From: an uncultured Clostridia bacterium
GTDB lineage: Bacteria > Bacillota > Clostridia > Christensenellales > Borkfalkiaceae
Direction: 5' to 3'
Length of the DNA stretch: 64,000 nt
NCBI GenBank assembly: GCA_934247225.1
Contig: CAKQJE010000004.1
Span: 75,363 to 139,362, forward strand
The position numbers were made by a program, and so were the translations under genes. Below the pieces are notes generated by a model that saw only the letters and a program-made list of their open reading frames with translations, searched no databases and was not told the origin of the DNA. Below, piece after piece: positions 25,798 through 35,554 of the stretch (the stretch's first letter is position 1; each line of letters begins with the position of its first letter).

Positions 25798-28700
25798 TTA
25801 TTTCGTTTGAAATACGGGAACTCCGTCGACGATTGTCCAATATGCGCTATCCCAATCTTTGATTACGGATTGCGTTGTTTCGTTGGCTTTAAGTTCGTCA
25901 AAGTTTGCAAAGTATGCAATAGCCGGATAATAGTTGTCTCTGTCGATAGATTGCTCGGCATTGTAATTTTCGCTCGGACAAACCGCAAATATTCCGTTAT
26001 AACCGGTATTGCTGCCGCCAAGAATTCTGAACGATGCGCCCGTTCCCGAAATGACAGCCTGACTTGCGTCTACGAACACATTGGTAATTTTGCCACCTTT
26101 TTGTTCGGATCTGCAGTGATTATATATAGTACCGTTATAGTTGCTGCCTGCGGAAATAGATACATACTGCACGTATACGTTTTCTATCGTGCCAAGTCCG
26201 CCCGAACAAAGGAAATTGCTTTCGCCGGCAATCTTTGCATTTGTAAACGCTATATTTCTCAATACGCCGTCTTTAGTCATGCAACTGATAAACGCATTGC
26301 CCGTAGCGGTCAGCCCGTCGATAGCATATCCGCAACCATCGAATATGCCTTTGAAACCATACGCTCCATCAACGTCCCAACGCTCAAACGTAACCATAGT
26401 TGCGGATGTAATATTCGCTCCCAATTTAAAGTAACCGCCGAGAATTTGATTTTCGGTTTCACACGCATTTGCAATCTTTATCCAGTTTGCGTAATCGGCG
26501 GCATTCTTCAGAACTTTGCTTACAAGCGTTGCAGCAATAGTAATCGTTTTGCCGTCATCGTCTGTCACGACAATCATTCTTGCACCGTAATTGTAGCCGA
26601 ACGCCGAACGAGCGACAATCAGTTTGCCGTTTGCAAAGGTAAACCCGCTTGCATCGAGCGCATTGCCTTCCATTGTAACAGAAGCGACGTTTCCGAACGT
26701 AAAGCCTACTGCCGTACAATCGATTTCCAAGGCGTTGTCGTTAAGTTTAACGATGTCGTTGTCTACGAGTATATCGAGGTCGATATCCTTTGCTCCGAGG
26801 TCAATACTGTTTACGACATATTTTTCAGGTGCGGGTATGCCGTCGTTAACGACCCAGAAGCCGTTGTTATTCCAGACTGCCAATACCTCTTGCGTTGTTT
26901 CGTTGGCTTTAAGTTCGTCAAAGTTTGCAAAGTATGCAATAGCCTCATAGTTGTTACCTCTGTCGCCGATAGATTGCTCGGGGTTGTAATTTTTGCTCGG
27001 ACATACGCCGAACACTCCGCCAAATCCTCTCTCCGTGCCAGCCGTCAAAATTCTGAACGTTGAACCGCTTCCGACGATAGTTGCTTTACTTGCGTCAACA
27101 AATACGTTACGCATAGCACAACCGGCTCTGAAATTGGCAATGGTTCCGTTATTTTGGCTACCCGCTGAAATTTCCTTATACTGCACGTATACGTTTTCGA
27201 TCGTGCCTTTACCTCCGGACGTAAGGAAGTTACCCTCGCCAGTGATTTTGACGTTAGTGAACGCAATATTTTTAAGCACTCCGGTCTCGGTCATCGTGGT
27301 AACAAACGCGTTATAGTCCCAACTGCTTCTGTTAAGCCCGTCGACAACGTAACCGCAACCGTCGAACACGCCTTTAAAGCCTTCGCTTCCGTCGGTCGCA
27401 CCGCGATTAAACATAACCATTGACGTTGCCGTAATGTTTGCGCCCAAACGGAAATATCCGCCCCACAAAGTTGCGCTTTGTTCGCAAGACTTGGCTATGG
27501 TAATCCAATTTGCATATTGGTCGGCAGTTGTGATCGTCATTGTAACGACAAGAGCGTTTATTGTAACGTTGTATGTTTCGTTTTGGTCTGTTACTCTTAT
27601 GCCAAACGCCTTTTCTCCGTATATACCGAGCGGCAAAACGTCGGCAAGAGTGATAACGCCGTTTTGAGCCGCTGCGCGGTAAGTCGTTTCGCCGACGGCG
27701 AGCGTTACTTCCGCATTTCCGTTGTAACCTATGGTTGTCAGATCGAGTTTACCGTCGGTCGCTTTTCCCTGTCCGTTGTCCACGGTCGCCGCAAAATCAA
27801 TCGTTTGTTTGGTGCCGAGAGTACCGGTAACGTCCTTTTTCCCGCATTTGCAAGCCGCCGTTTGCAAACCGTCGCTTTCGCTTATCGAAATGTTGTGTTG
27901 CGGAGTTATCGTTAAAACTTTTTCCGCACCCGTGTAATTGGCGCTATCGGCAACCGCAGCCTTGACATAATAGGTTGTACCATAGATAAAGGCGAAGTCT
28001 GCGAGTTGTTCTTTTGTATAGTAATCGTTACCGTTGTCGGAGTAAGTAAACGTTACCGCCGTGCCGCTTGCAGAAGTTGCCGTAAGTTCGGGAACAGAAT
28101 CTCCGCAGCGTACGGTTACGCTGTCAAGAGAAAAGTCGATGCTGTCGGCAATTTGGGCGATTGTAATTGTAATTTGGTTTTCCGCTTCGACAACATTGTA
28201 GTTGGCAGCGGCTACTGCTTTGTAACTAACCGTATACTCGCCCGCGTTGATTGCCATGGGGATGTCTGTCGTCCAATCGCCGTCACCGAGTTTATATTTG
28301 ATTGTCGCGCCGATCGCACTGCCGGCAACGACAAGTTCCTGCGATTTGCCGTTGTATGTCAACCCGGTCTTTGCCGTGGGAGCGATTACTTGCGCGTCGG
28401 CTTTTGCAATGGTTACGGTAAGTTGTTGCGTTTCGTCGTCGATTAAGTCGCTGTGGCTGTCGTCGCCGAGAACTTTGTAGTACACGGTGTATTTGCCTGC
28501 GTTTGTCGCCGTGGGTATTTCAGACGACCAAACGCCGTCGACTCCGAGTTTATACTGCATTGTACCGCCGTCAACCACGCCTGCCGTAATCAGATTAAGC
28601 GCATCGCCTGTGTAAACAAGGTTTGCAACAGCCGTCGGTTTAGTTGTAAGTACGGCTTTTGCACGAGCGATCTTAAACTCCGCCGTCTTTTCCGCGCCGT

Positions 28701-29214
28701 CGTAGTTCGCCGTTGCGACAACTTTTGCTTTGACAAAGTAACTACCTGCCGCTGTCGGAACGGTTTCGACAAACGTTCCGTCGGCAGTCGCGCCATAAGC
28801 GAACGTCGGCGTGCCGAACAGTGCCGTTGCAACGGGCATTTTGGGTTCTTCGCCGTATGTCCAACCTTCCAACGACAAAGCCGTGATTTGGTTAGGCGCC
28901 TTGGCAATAGCGAACTTCAAAGTAACCTTGGTTGCATCATCGCTGTCAGGCGCTGCCCATTCGTAATTTGTTTCATCGGACAGTTTCAGCACAACGTCGT
29001 ATTCTCCTACATCCGTACCGCCTTCGTTGGAAACAATCTCGTAACCATCGTTTTGCGGTACTACCGCGGTCAATTTACTGCCCGTGTAGACCTGCGAAGC
29101 AATGGTAGGAGTTTCCAATTGTGTTTTTGGCTCATCTATCTCGCATGCGGCAAACGTGGCACACACAGCCGCCAATGCAAAGAAGACAGTCAACACACTG
29201 AGAATCTTTTTCAT
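25798..29214 (-). CDS. large surface lipoprotein with MBG/Ig-like repeats and two GLUG-like modules
   Basis: This 1138-residue protein has a lipoprotein signal peptide (FAAC, Cys24). Residues about 30-470 are MBG/Ig-like repeats (YTGSKL, VYTGDAL, TYNGKS; AGSYFVKAKVV, AGKYTVYYKVL, AGEYTVSYKAV). A CKCGKK spacer and a beta domain follow. Then come two copies of a module of roughly 250 residues: ANWI.IA, GGYFKLGANI, FKGIFDGCGYAIDGL, GVLRNIAFTNAKI, GTIENVYVQY, VFVDAS and AYFANFDELKANETTQ. This looks like a surface adhesin or glycan-binding protein; binding is inference. The ribosome binding site CTGGAGGAAATG is strong. It is the last gene of the glycan locus. Confidence 0.82.
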   Translation of the reverse strand: MKKILSVLTVFFALAAVCATFAACEIDEPKTQLETPTIASQVYTGSKLTAVVPQNDGYEIVSNEGGTDVGEYDVVLKLSDETNYEWAAPDSDDATKVTLKFAIAKAPNQITALSLEGWTYGEEPKMPVATALFGTPTFAYGATADGTFVETVPTAAGSYFVKAKVVATANYDGAEKTAEFKIARAKAVLTTKPTAVANLVYTGDALNLITAGVVDGGTMQYKLGVDGVWSSEIPTATNAGKYTVYYKVLGDDSHSDLIDDETQQLTVTIAKADAQVIAPTAKTGLTYNGKSQELVVAGSAIGATIKYKLGDGDWTTDIPMAINAGEYTVSYKAVAAANYNVVEAENQITITIAQIADSIDFSLDSVTVRCGDSVPELTATSASGTAVTFTYSDNGNDYYTKEQLADFAFIYGTTYYVKAAVADSANYTGAEKVLTITPQHNISISESDGLQTAACKCGKKDVTGTLGTKQTIDFAATVDNGQGKATDGKLDLTTIGYNGNAEVTLAVGETTYRAAAQNGVITLADVLPLGIYGEKAFGIRVTDQNETYNVTINALVVTMTITTADQYANWITIAKSCEQSATLWGGYFRLGANITATSMVMFNRGATDGSEGFKGVFDGCGYVVDGLNRSSWDYNAFVTTMTETGVLKNIAFTNVKITGEGNFLTSGGKGTIENVYVQYKEISAGSQNNGTIANFRAGCAMRNVFVDASKATIVGSGSTFRILTAGTERGFGGVFGVCPSKNYNPEQSIGDRGNNYEAIAYFANFDELKANETTQEVLAVWNNNGFWVVNDGIPAPEKYVVNSIDLGAKDIDLDILVDNDIVKLNDNALEIDCTAVGFTFGNVASVTMEGNALDASGFTFANGKLIVARSAFGYNYGARMIVVTDDDGKTITIAATLVSKVLKNAADYANWIKIANACETENQILGGYFKLGANITSATMVTFERWDVDGAYGFKGIFDGCGYAIDGLTATGNAFISCMTKDGVLRNIAFTNAKIAGESNFLCSGGLGTIENVYVQYVSISAGSNYNGTIYNHCRSEQKGGKITNVFVDASQAVISGTGASFRILGGSNTGYNGIFAVCPSENYNAEQSIDRDNYYPAIAYFANFDELKANETTQSVIKDWDSAYWTIVDGVPVFQTK
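25870..25924. repeat. 55-nt direct repeat, copy 1
   Basis: Identical over 55 bases to 26890-26944, inside the two GLUG-like modules of the same lipoprotein gene (encoding the AYFANFDELKANETTQ region). Confidence 0.9.
26890..26944. repeat. 55-nt direct repeat, copy 2
   Basis: Second copy of the 55-base perfect repeat at 25870-25924, about 1.02 kb apart; recombination between them would remove one whole module in frame. Confidence 0.9.
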
Positions 29215-29322
29215 ATCATTTCCTCCAGTTATTTTTTTCGCATTATCAGGTGCTCTGCAATGCGTAGTTTCCTTTATATCCTTACTTATTTATCATAAAA
29301 AATCAAAATTTATAAAGGATCA

Positions 29323-30189
29323 TTAAATTATTTGCAAAATTTCTTCAAGTTTATTTACTTTTTTGCAACACAAGCAATCCAACCCGCTTTGCGTTATATT
29401 TCCGCCGTTAAGCCCAACGACGGGAAAGCCCGAAAACCGCAACGACAACACGCCGGCAGCACTGTCTTCGATACCGATGACAGTTGTCGGATCGGTTACT
29501 TTTAATCCCAAATATGCCAGTTCTGTATAAATCCACGGATGCGGTTTTGAAGCAACTTCGCCCAAAGTGCCGTAGTCGCCGACATCTTTGCGGCGTCCTC
29601 CGGTAATGATTGCGTCATAGTAATTTCTCGGGTCGCCCATATTAAGTGTACGAAACGCCGCAACGATTTCGGGAATGGCTTTATAGTCCAGACCGCTTGT
29701 CGCCAGACCTATTTTTATATTTCGTTTTTTTACTTCCGTCAGAAAATCTTTCAGCCCATCGGCAGGCTTAAATGCGTCGACATGCCCCCTGCCTTGCATT
29801 ATTTCTTTTAGTTGAAACTCTGCTATATTGTGATAGCACTCTACCGCTGAATTTATATCCTTGTCTGGCATATATTTGTTAAGACAATAATTTAGATGAT
29901 CAACCGTTGTAAAACCCGAAACAAACGGTATATCGGATTCCTCAAGCGAAAACTTGCCGTCGCCGAGCAGTTTTTGCATTGTCTGCTCTATTACAAACAC
30001 CCAAAAGTCCTCGCTTGTAAGAGTGGTTCCGTCCAAGTCCATAAGTATTGCTTTCGCCGGACCGAAAAAGTCCACAGGTTTTATCAAATATGACGCGTTT
30101 ACGCCATAGTTCGTTAAATTACCGTACAAATTACCGTTTTGTTCGGTAAAAACCACATTGCCGAGACTTTTGCCGATTAACCTTTTCAT
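29323..30189 (-). CDS. HAD-family phosphatase, beta-phosphoglucomutase-like, with N-terminal extension
   Basis: A 288-residue HAD protein. Motif I is MDLDGTT near residue 50, motif II ATSG, the motif III lysine is in SKPHPWIY and motif IV is IGIEDSAAG. A C1-type helical cap lies between. About 45 residues precede motif I, more than in most relatives, and resemble no domain I know. The family acts on sugar phosphates or isomerises them. The ATG overlaps the beta-mannosidase stop as ATGA, so the two are translationally coupled. A role in processing the released phosphorylated sugar is inferred from this. Confidence 0.82.
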   Translation of the reverse strand: MKRLIGKSLGNVVFTEQNGNLYGNLTNYGVNASYLIKPVDFFGPAKAILMDLDGTTLTSEDFWVFVIEQTMQKLLGDGKFSLEESDIPFVSGFTTVDHLNYCLNKYMPDKDINSAVECYHNIAEFQLKEIMQGRGHVDAFKPADGLKDFLTEVKKRNIKIGLATSGLDYKAIPEIVAAFRTLNMGDPRNYYDAIITGGRRKDVGDYGTLGEVASKPHPWIYTELAYLGLKVTDPTTVIGIEDSAAGVLSLRFSGFPVVGLNGGNITQSGLDCLCCKKVNKLEEILQII

Positions 30190-32651
30190 GCAGTCTCCTT
30201 CGCAAAATCCGTTACTTCGATCGTTTCAATATCTTTGTCTGTTGCTCCGTAGATGTACAAGGTGGTTTGTTCTCCTGCCTGTAAATCCACGTAATTATCC
30301 GAATATGTAAACCTGTAATTGTCTTTCATACGCACAATTACGCCCTTCGCAAATTGTTTTGCCGCAATGGTGACGGCATAACAGTCGGACAATTTCTCCA
30401 CACTATAAGTATAATCGCTTGCAAAACGACACGCGTGCCACATATCGTATGAGAACACCGTAACGTGTTTTACGCCATCCATGTCGTACTCGGCAAACAA
30501 ATAACTGTCGGGCGCGTTATATTTGTCTTCAATATCAACGGCACTGTAGCCTGCAGACGTAAGCGTTACTGTGTGTTTCCACACGGTTTTGCCGTCAAGC
30601 GTCCGCATTCCGTATGTTACGTCTACCGTAACCTCACGCAAATCGTCATTCAGTAAAACCAGTTGCAACCGTTTATCTTCGTTTTGAACATATGTGACGA
30701 CAATCGGAGCATAACTGCGTTTCATTTGATAGTAGGCTTGCTTCGGCTCGCAATAATAATCCACTACCGCCCACGTTGCCGACGGCCAGATATCGCTGTA
30801 CATCCAGTTCATAAAACCGCCGCATGCAGGGTTTGCACGAGCAAACTCTATTTCGGCGCGCATTGATTCGGCGTGGCTCGTCATGCCCTTTGCCACAAAT
30901 TGTCGCAATGTGTCGCTCTTGCCATACAGCGTGTCGGCATACAATATTTGCCTCTCGCAAAACGGCACCTTGAATTCCGAATATGGATTTTCCATCAGGC
31001 GGTCTCTCCAATACTCGTTCATCGGCCACAGTTTATCCTCGGGAAACATCCGTTTGTATATCTCTAACGTTCCCGGCCCCATATTGGCGCATTCCGATAC
31101 AAACATGACGCCCGACTCGCTGACTTTGTTGCGATAGTTAAGAACCCCGGAGATAAGACTGCTTTCGTAACTGCCCGCATGCGACTCGCCCGAAGTTCTG
31201 TCGTTGCCGACGTCGGTAAGCGAACAAGGACTTTGACGTGCATAAGGACGCGTACCGTCATAATTATCTACCGTACCGCGCAGAATAACGTCAACAAAGT
31301 AGTCTCCCTTTGTGATTTTCAACCCGTAGGATCCGGTTTTTTCATTGCCTCCGCACCAATATACCAGTGACGGATGGTTGCGCAGTCTGCAAACCTGATA
31401 GGTAATCTCCTTCTGGCAAGCATCAACAAACTCTGCGTCGTCTTCGGGTATATCGGAGCAGGCAAACATAAAATCCTGCCACACCATGACACCGTTACGA
31501 TCGCAAATATCGTAAAAAACGTCCTTTTCGTACAGTCCGCCACCCCACACACGCAGCATATTGAAGTTAGCCTTGGCGGCTTGCCCGATCAATCGTTGAT
31601 ATTTTTCCGTAGTAATACTGCCTATAAAACACTCGGCAGGCACCCAGTTACTCCCCTTGACAAACACGTTTTTGCCGTTGATTTGCAGTTGGTACTGCAT
31701 ACGCGTTTGATCGTACGGTTGTTGACACAAAGATATCTCTCGGAAAGCAAACTTTCCCTCTCGCTCATCCGCAACCTTGCCGTTACGCACAAGTTGCACC
31801 TTGTACTCGTATAATGGCTGTTTGCCGTAACCGTTTGGCCACCACAGCGCAGGATTTTCGATAGTAAAGTTTGCAAAATTCTTTTCACCCGAAACTTTGG
31901 TTTCGAAAACGATACAGTTGTTATCCGAAATCGGCTCGTCGGGACGTTTCGCCACTATATAACGAAGCGCGTCGTTTATGCACTCCGGGGAACACTGTCT
32001 TAGCTGGTTGTCTTCGGTCATATGTTCGCGAACGGTGTAATTAAGATCCGTAAATATGCTCAATTTTCCGTTGTTAAATGCGCGATAATGAACATCGCTG
32101 ATACGGTTTTTCGCACATCCGACCAACCTCACATCACCGCAGATACCGTACCCCGGCATATCGGGCGCCCAGTCCCAACCGAAGTGACACTGTGCCTTGC
32201 GCATAAACAAACGTTTGACGTTAAACACGCCGTGATAGCCCCGAGTGTCGATGCTGTCCATCACCCTGCCCGTCGACAACATTTTTACAATAAGCAGGTT
32301 GCCGCTTTTTTTGACAATATCCCTTACAGAGTAGGTGTACTTCAAAAACATGTTTTGAGTATGCCCCAGTTGTTTGCCGTTGAGATATATGTCGGCATAT
32401 GTGTCTATGCCGTCAAATTCCAGTAAGATTTCCTGTTCGGCAAACATCTCGTCGGGAACGTCGAAGCGTGTTTCGTAAACGAAGTCGCGATTTATTATCC
32501 AATGCAACTGTTTGTGATTCATCCCGAAATACGGATTGTCTATTATGTTGTTGTGCCATAAGTCCAGAGTAACGTCTCCCGGCACAACGGCAGGCAATTG
32601 CTTGCCGTCGTAATCTATCGTCCATTCTTTGTTTAATCTCAATTCCGTCAT
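30186..32651 (-). CDS. GH2 beta-mannosidase
   Basis: An 821-residue GH2 enzyme of the beta-mannosidase branch. The N-terminal jelly roll contains WTIDYDG and the mannosidase-typical FGWDWAP. The TIM barrel carries the acid/base Glu437 in YWCGGNEK and nucleophile Glu520 in MFVSECANMG. No signal peptide is present, so it acts in the cytoplasm on imported manno-oligosaccharides or N-glycan-like ends. GGAGATAA lies before the start. It sits between an epimerase relic and the coupled HAD gene. Confidence 0.9.
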   Translation of the reverse strand: MTELRLNKEWTIDYDGKQLPAVVPGDVTLDLWHNNIIDNPYFGMNHKQLHWIINRDFVYETRFDVPDEMFAEQEILLEFDGIDTYADIYLNGKQLGHTQNMFLKYTYSVRDIVKKSGNLLIVKMLSTGRVMDSIDTRGYHGVFNVKRLFMRKAQCHFGWDWAPDMPGYGICGDVRLVGCAKNRISDVHYRAFNNGKLSIFTDLNYTVREHMTEDNQLRQCSPECINDALRYIVAKRPDEPISDNNCIVFETKVSGEKNFANFTIENPALWWPNGYGKQPLYEYKVQLVRNGKVADEREGKFAFREISLCQQPYDQTRMQYQLQINGKNVFVKGSNWVPAECFIGSITTEKYQRLIGQAAKANFNMLRVWGGGLYEKDVFYDICDRNGVMVWQDFMFACSDIPEDDAEFVDACQKEITYQVCRLRNHPSLVYWCGGNEKTGSYGLKITKGDYFVDVILRGTVDNYDGTRPYARQSPCSLTDVGNDRTSGESHAGSYESSLISGVLNYRNKVSESGVMFVSECANMGPGTLEIYKRMFPEDKLWPMNEYWRDRLMENPYSEFKVPFCERQILYADTLYGKSDTLRQFVAKGMTSHAESMRAEIEFARANPACGGFMNWMYSDIWPSATWAVVDYYCEPKQAYYQMKRSYAPIVVTYVQNEDKRLQLVLLNDDLREVTVDVTYGMRTLDGKTVWKHTVTLTSAGYSAVDIEDKYNAPDSYLFAEYDMDGVKHVTVFSYDMWHACRFASDYTYSVEKLSDCYAVTIAAKQFAKGVIVRMKDNYRFTYSDNYVDLQAGEQTTLYIYGATDKDIETIEVTDFAKETA

Positions 32652-32672
32652 TTTTATCTCCGTATAAAATTT

Positions 32673-32792
32673 TTACATCAGTTGCGACAGATCAGCGTCG
32701 TTCAGGTCGGATTTTCCCAAACGGCATAGCGTCGTCAAGCAATGCCCGATGATAAAATTTTTGTACCGTTGTAATTTTTTTATATCCTGCAT
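32673..32792 (-). pseudogene. decayed N-terminal stub of an AGE-family epimerase gene
   Basis: The ATG at 32792 overlaps the DUF4127 stop (TGATG). The first 90 or so bases align with the start of the intact epimerase gene at 20244: YRKFYH-type start, then CTTGACGACGCTATGCCG, then the FWEKSDL codons. Three single-base losses change the frame and bring it back, leaving 39 codons before a TAA. The other 370 codons are gone. Confidence 0.8.
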
Positions 32793-34318
32793 CACTTTTT
32801 TTCTTCCACCGTAAGGCCTACTTCAAACATTCTGCTCCAAGGCATATAGCAGTCGGAAATTTTGTACTCGGTATAAATTTCGGGGAAGTTATCTCCGACA
32901 AATTTATCCAATTGACGAGCCACCACGTCGGAAACTTTGCCGCGTTGTTCGCCGACATCGAAGTAGTTGTAACCGAGTTTCGGCAACTCGTTTGCGGTAA
33001 CGCTGCCTCTGACGTGAGAGCAATAGGCAATATCCTCGTACACACGCTCGGCAGTAAAACGTCTGTGCGTAGGCGTGTTTTTGAAAAAGTTGTAAAACAC
33101 TGCCTGACAAATAACCGTACCCAACGTATTGGACGAAGTGTTCCACCCTGCGTAACCTGCGATGTTAAGCAGTCCTACCGACTCGGAAACCATTCGGGCA
33201 ATTTCAGCATCGCCTCCGTTGGCATACGCTATGTCGGCAACGGCAACGGCCTTGCCTTTTGCATGAAGTTCGGCAAGTTTTGAAACAAACTTGGGCAAGT
33301 TGCGATCGACGTATTGCTTGTTGGCAACACTGTCAACGCCGTTTGTCTTGCCGATATACAAACCGCAAAAGTCCAGCATTTGTCCAACCGGCAAATTGCA
33401 AAACAGATAAATGTCGGCGTCGGTTTCTTCGGAAACCGTGCACCCTGCGCTTTCTATCTGTGCGGTTATACTCTTGTACACCGCCCTGTCCTCGAACAGC
33501 GGAACAACGTCCCTGCACTCCGGTCTGGGATAGACGGGACAAATCTTGGGTGAGTAACCTTTTATTCTTGTCAGCACTCTGGCAAGCAACGTCAATCCGC
33601 CCTCGTCCGAACCGGGATAAATGTCAATATCGATATTGTTGTCTCTAAGACATTTTTTTACAATGCGTTGGTCAAGCGCAGTGTAGCCGTATGGGTTAGA
33701 ATCGTCCTGCAAAATGACAAACTCGTTTATTACCTCGCCGACAAGTTTAAGCACTTCGGTAAGCACCTCGATGTTTACACTACGTCTGTTAGTGTAATCT
33801 TCAATTACTGATTGTGGTACGTTTAACAAGGCTTTCTGCGACAAATACTCTTGTTTGTCGATCAAGCCGTCCAGATACTTATGCTCGTTGACGCCGTACT
33901 TGAAGATTCGCTCACCGTATTGTGCGTAATAGTCCGGTTCTTCGTCGGAAGAGGAGTATGTCGGGCAACGCATTACAAGAGAAAAGACAAAGATATTCAG
34001 TTTGGGATTGTTGCGCTTGATTGTTTTGATTACTTCGATGCGCGACGAAACTTCTTCTACGTCCATATGATGCAGTCTTGACGGTACCAGACCGCCGAAC
34101 AACAACATATCTACGGCAAGTATCAGGTAGTCGGCATCGGCGCATTGTTCGGTCAAAAACGCTGCAATTTTTTGATAGTCTGCGGGCTTCTTTTTAAGTC
34201 CGAGAATCGACAACGGTGGACAAACCAGATTTATTTCGTTGTTATTCTGTGCGAGAAATTGACAAAAAGTATTGTTGCATGGACGTTCGTCAAGCGGTAA
34301 ATATACAATTTTTTTCAT
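32792..34318 (-). CDS. DUF4127 family protein
   Basis: A 508-residue protein of the DUF4127 family, recognised by its start MKKIVYLPLDERPCN and by FGGLVPSRL, YPGSDEGGL, NTSSNTLGT and the C-terminal RFTAERVYEDIAY and DCYMPWSRMFE. No function is established to my knowledge. No signal peptide or membrane segment is present. The start at 34318 is chosen by family; a GTG at 34357 in the same frame would overlap the previous gene. It is encoded within the glycan operon and next to an AGE-epimerase stub. A C-terminal copy lies next to the intact epimerase at 20.2 kb, so the two families travel together. Confidence 0.87.
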   Translation of the reverse strand: MKKIVYLPLDERPCNNTFCQFLAQNNNEINLVCPPLSILGLKKKPADYQKIAAFLTEQCADADYLILAVDMLLFGGLVPSRLHHMDVEEVSSRIEVIKTIKRNNPKLNIFVFSLVMRCPTYSSSDEEPDYYAQYGERIFKYGVNEHKYLDGLIDKQEYLSQKALLNVPQSVIEDYTNRRSVNIEVLTEVLKLVGEVINEFVILQDDSNPYGYTALDQRIVKKCLRDNNIDIDIYPGSDEGGLTLLARVLTRIKGYSPKICPVYPRPECRDVVPLFEDRAVYKSITAQIESAGCTVSEETDADIYLFCNLPVGQMLDFCGLYIGKTNGVDSVANKQYVDRNLPKFVSKLAELHAKGKAVAVADIAYANGGDAEIARMVSESVGLLNIAGYAGWNTSSNTLGTVICQAVFYNFFKNTPTHRRFTAERVYEDIAYCSHVRGSVTANELPKLGYNYFDVGEQRGKVSDVVARQLDKFVGDNFPEIYTEYKISDCYMPWSRMFEVGLTVEEKK

Positions 34319-34331
34319 GGTCGTTATTTTT

Positions 34332-34913
34332 TTATTTTCCAGGCGATAAGTAGTCACGTAACATCACGTAACGGGTCGGCACGTGAAACTTGCCGCACAT
34401 TGTCGGGTTTAGTGCAAACAGGTGCTTTTCCATCTCGCCCCCGTCGGTTTCCAAACGATAGGCATTAAAGTAGATTTGTTCGACGGGCATGTTTAGCCTA
34501 ACCTTGTCTATAACAATGCAAACAATGTAACCGCCGGACGTTTTGGTAGTGCTTGAAGTAAAAAAACAGTCCTTTTTGTCGACAAATTCTATATTCAACT
34601 TTGCCGCGCCGTCTCCGTCAAGTTCCGTCACCGTCATTTTTGCAAGCATTTTGGAATTGTCGGGATTTACTTCCAACTCGTAATATGTTTTACGCGCAGG
34701 ATCAATACCGATAAGAATTTCTACAGCGTCACCGCAAGAGTGTATATCGTTGTAGTTGTGGTATGGGCAGTAATAATTACTATGTTCCGCCACAAAGTTA
34801 AAATATATGTTTCGTTCGTCCTGCGACACCTCCACCGTCGTTCTGTATACGGAGGCAGCACCGTCGCGATTGTTTTTTAATAGGTATTTCATTTGATAAA
34901 AGCCCGATATCAT
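34332..34913 (-). CDS. carbohydrate-binding, CBM9-like beta-sandwich protein
   Basis: A 193-residue protein without signal peptide. The pattern GDAVEILIGIDPARKTYYELEVNP, in pieces DAVEILIG and YYELEVNP, and the later FNAYRLE are typical of CBM9-like/DOMON beta-sandwich domains that bind sugar ends or form part of heme/sugar proteins. As a stand-alone cytoplasmic form its role is unclear. It starts five bases after the preceding gene, in the same operon. Start could also be the ATG seven codons later. Confidence 0.65.
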   Translation of the reverse strand: MISGFYQMKYLLKNNRDGAASVYRTTVEVSQDERNIYFNFVAEHSNYYCPYHNYNDIHSCGDAVEILIGIDPARKTYYELEVNPDNSKMLAKMTVTELDGDGAAKLNIEFVDKKDCFFTSSTTKTSGGYIVCIVIDKVRLNMPVEQIYFNAYRLETDGGEMEKHLFALNPTMCGKFHVPTRYVMLRDYLSPGK

Positions 34914-34918
34914 TCGTG

Positions 34919-35554
34919 TCAGAACTCGGGATCGTAGTGCTGTTGATTGTTAACATAACTGATTTCACGAATCACGATGTCACGAATTCTGAGCATTGTG
35001 CAGTATGGGGAAAAGCCGATATGTCCCTTGTTAAGTTTTAGTATGCCGTCAAGATGCTCGGCAACAAGTTTGCCGTCTACAAGCATGAAGCAATGTCCGT
35101 TAATCGAGCCGAAAGTAAATTCGATTTCCTCTCCGGCCTTATATTTATAAGCGGTTTCAGACATTCCGCAGAAGTCGCCCAAGCCTGCCTTGTATCCTTC
35201 AATACCCGACTTGTCGTCGTACCAACCGTTCAGTCCGCACACATAGTAATCGCCGAGATAGTCGGTTTTATCGTCCCATTCGGCGCAGAAAATGCCGTTT
35301 ACGTCACGCGTGGCAGGCAAAATAGTACTGATTTTGCAAGTCAACATCACATTGATACCGTCAAAACGTTGTTTAAAAAACAGCACGCCGCCTTTATTTC
35401 CGCGCTCCACTCCCACAAGACAACCGTCTTGCACGCTCCACTCGCCTGCCATTACCTGCCAATCGTCTTGCCATGAGTCGTCAAGCGGTTTATTGTAGAT
35501 AATTCTTGAATTATCTATGTCAATAATTTTATTTACAAGTTTTATTTTACTCAT
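34919..35554 (-). CDS. concanavalin-like beta-sandwich protein (DUF1080/DUF1961-like)
   Basis: This 211-residue protein has the look of the lectin-like DUF1080/DUF1961 group: LDDSWQDDWQVMAGEWSVQ near the start, then GGVLFFKQRFDGINVML and GHIGFSPY. Members of DUF1080 include 3-keto-glycoside hydrolases/lyases; others are of unknown function. No secretion signal is seen. The ATG at 35554 (ATGAGTAA) overlaps the GH78 gene end by eight bases and has GGA nine bases upstream; an ATG three codons earlier is possible. A FAD oxidoreductase lies in the same operon. Confidence 0.55.
   Translation of the reverse strand: MSKIKLVNKIIDIDNSRIIYNKPLDDSWQDDWQVMAGEWSVQDGCLVGVERGNKGGVLFFKQRFDGINVMLTCKISTILPATRDVNGIFCAEWDDKTDYLGDYYVCGLNGWYDDKSGIEGYKAGLGDFCGMSETAYKYKAGEEIEFTFGSINGHCFMLVDGKLVAEHLDGILKLNKGHIGFSPYCTMLRIRDIVIREISYVNNQQHYDPEF

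Noticed and set aside
25780..27063. 427-codon plus-strand frame opposite the lipoprotein gene
   Set aside because: Opposite strand of a repeat gene with a strong signal peptide and site; repetitive Cys/Arg-rich translation with no domain.
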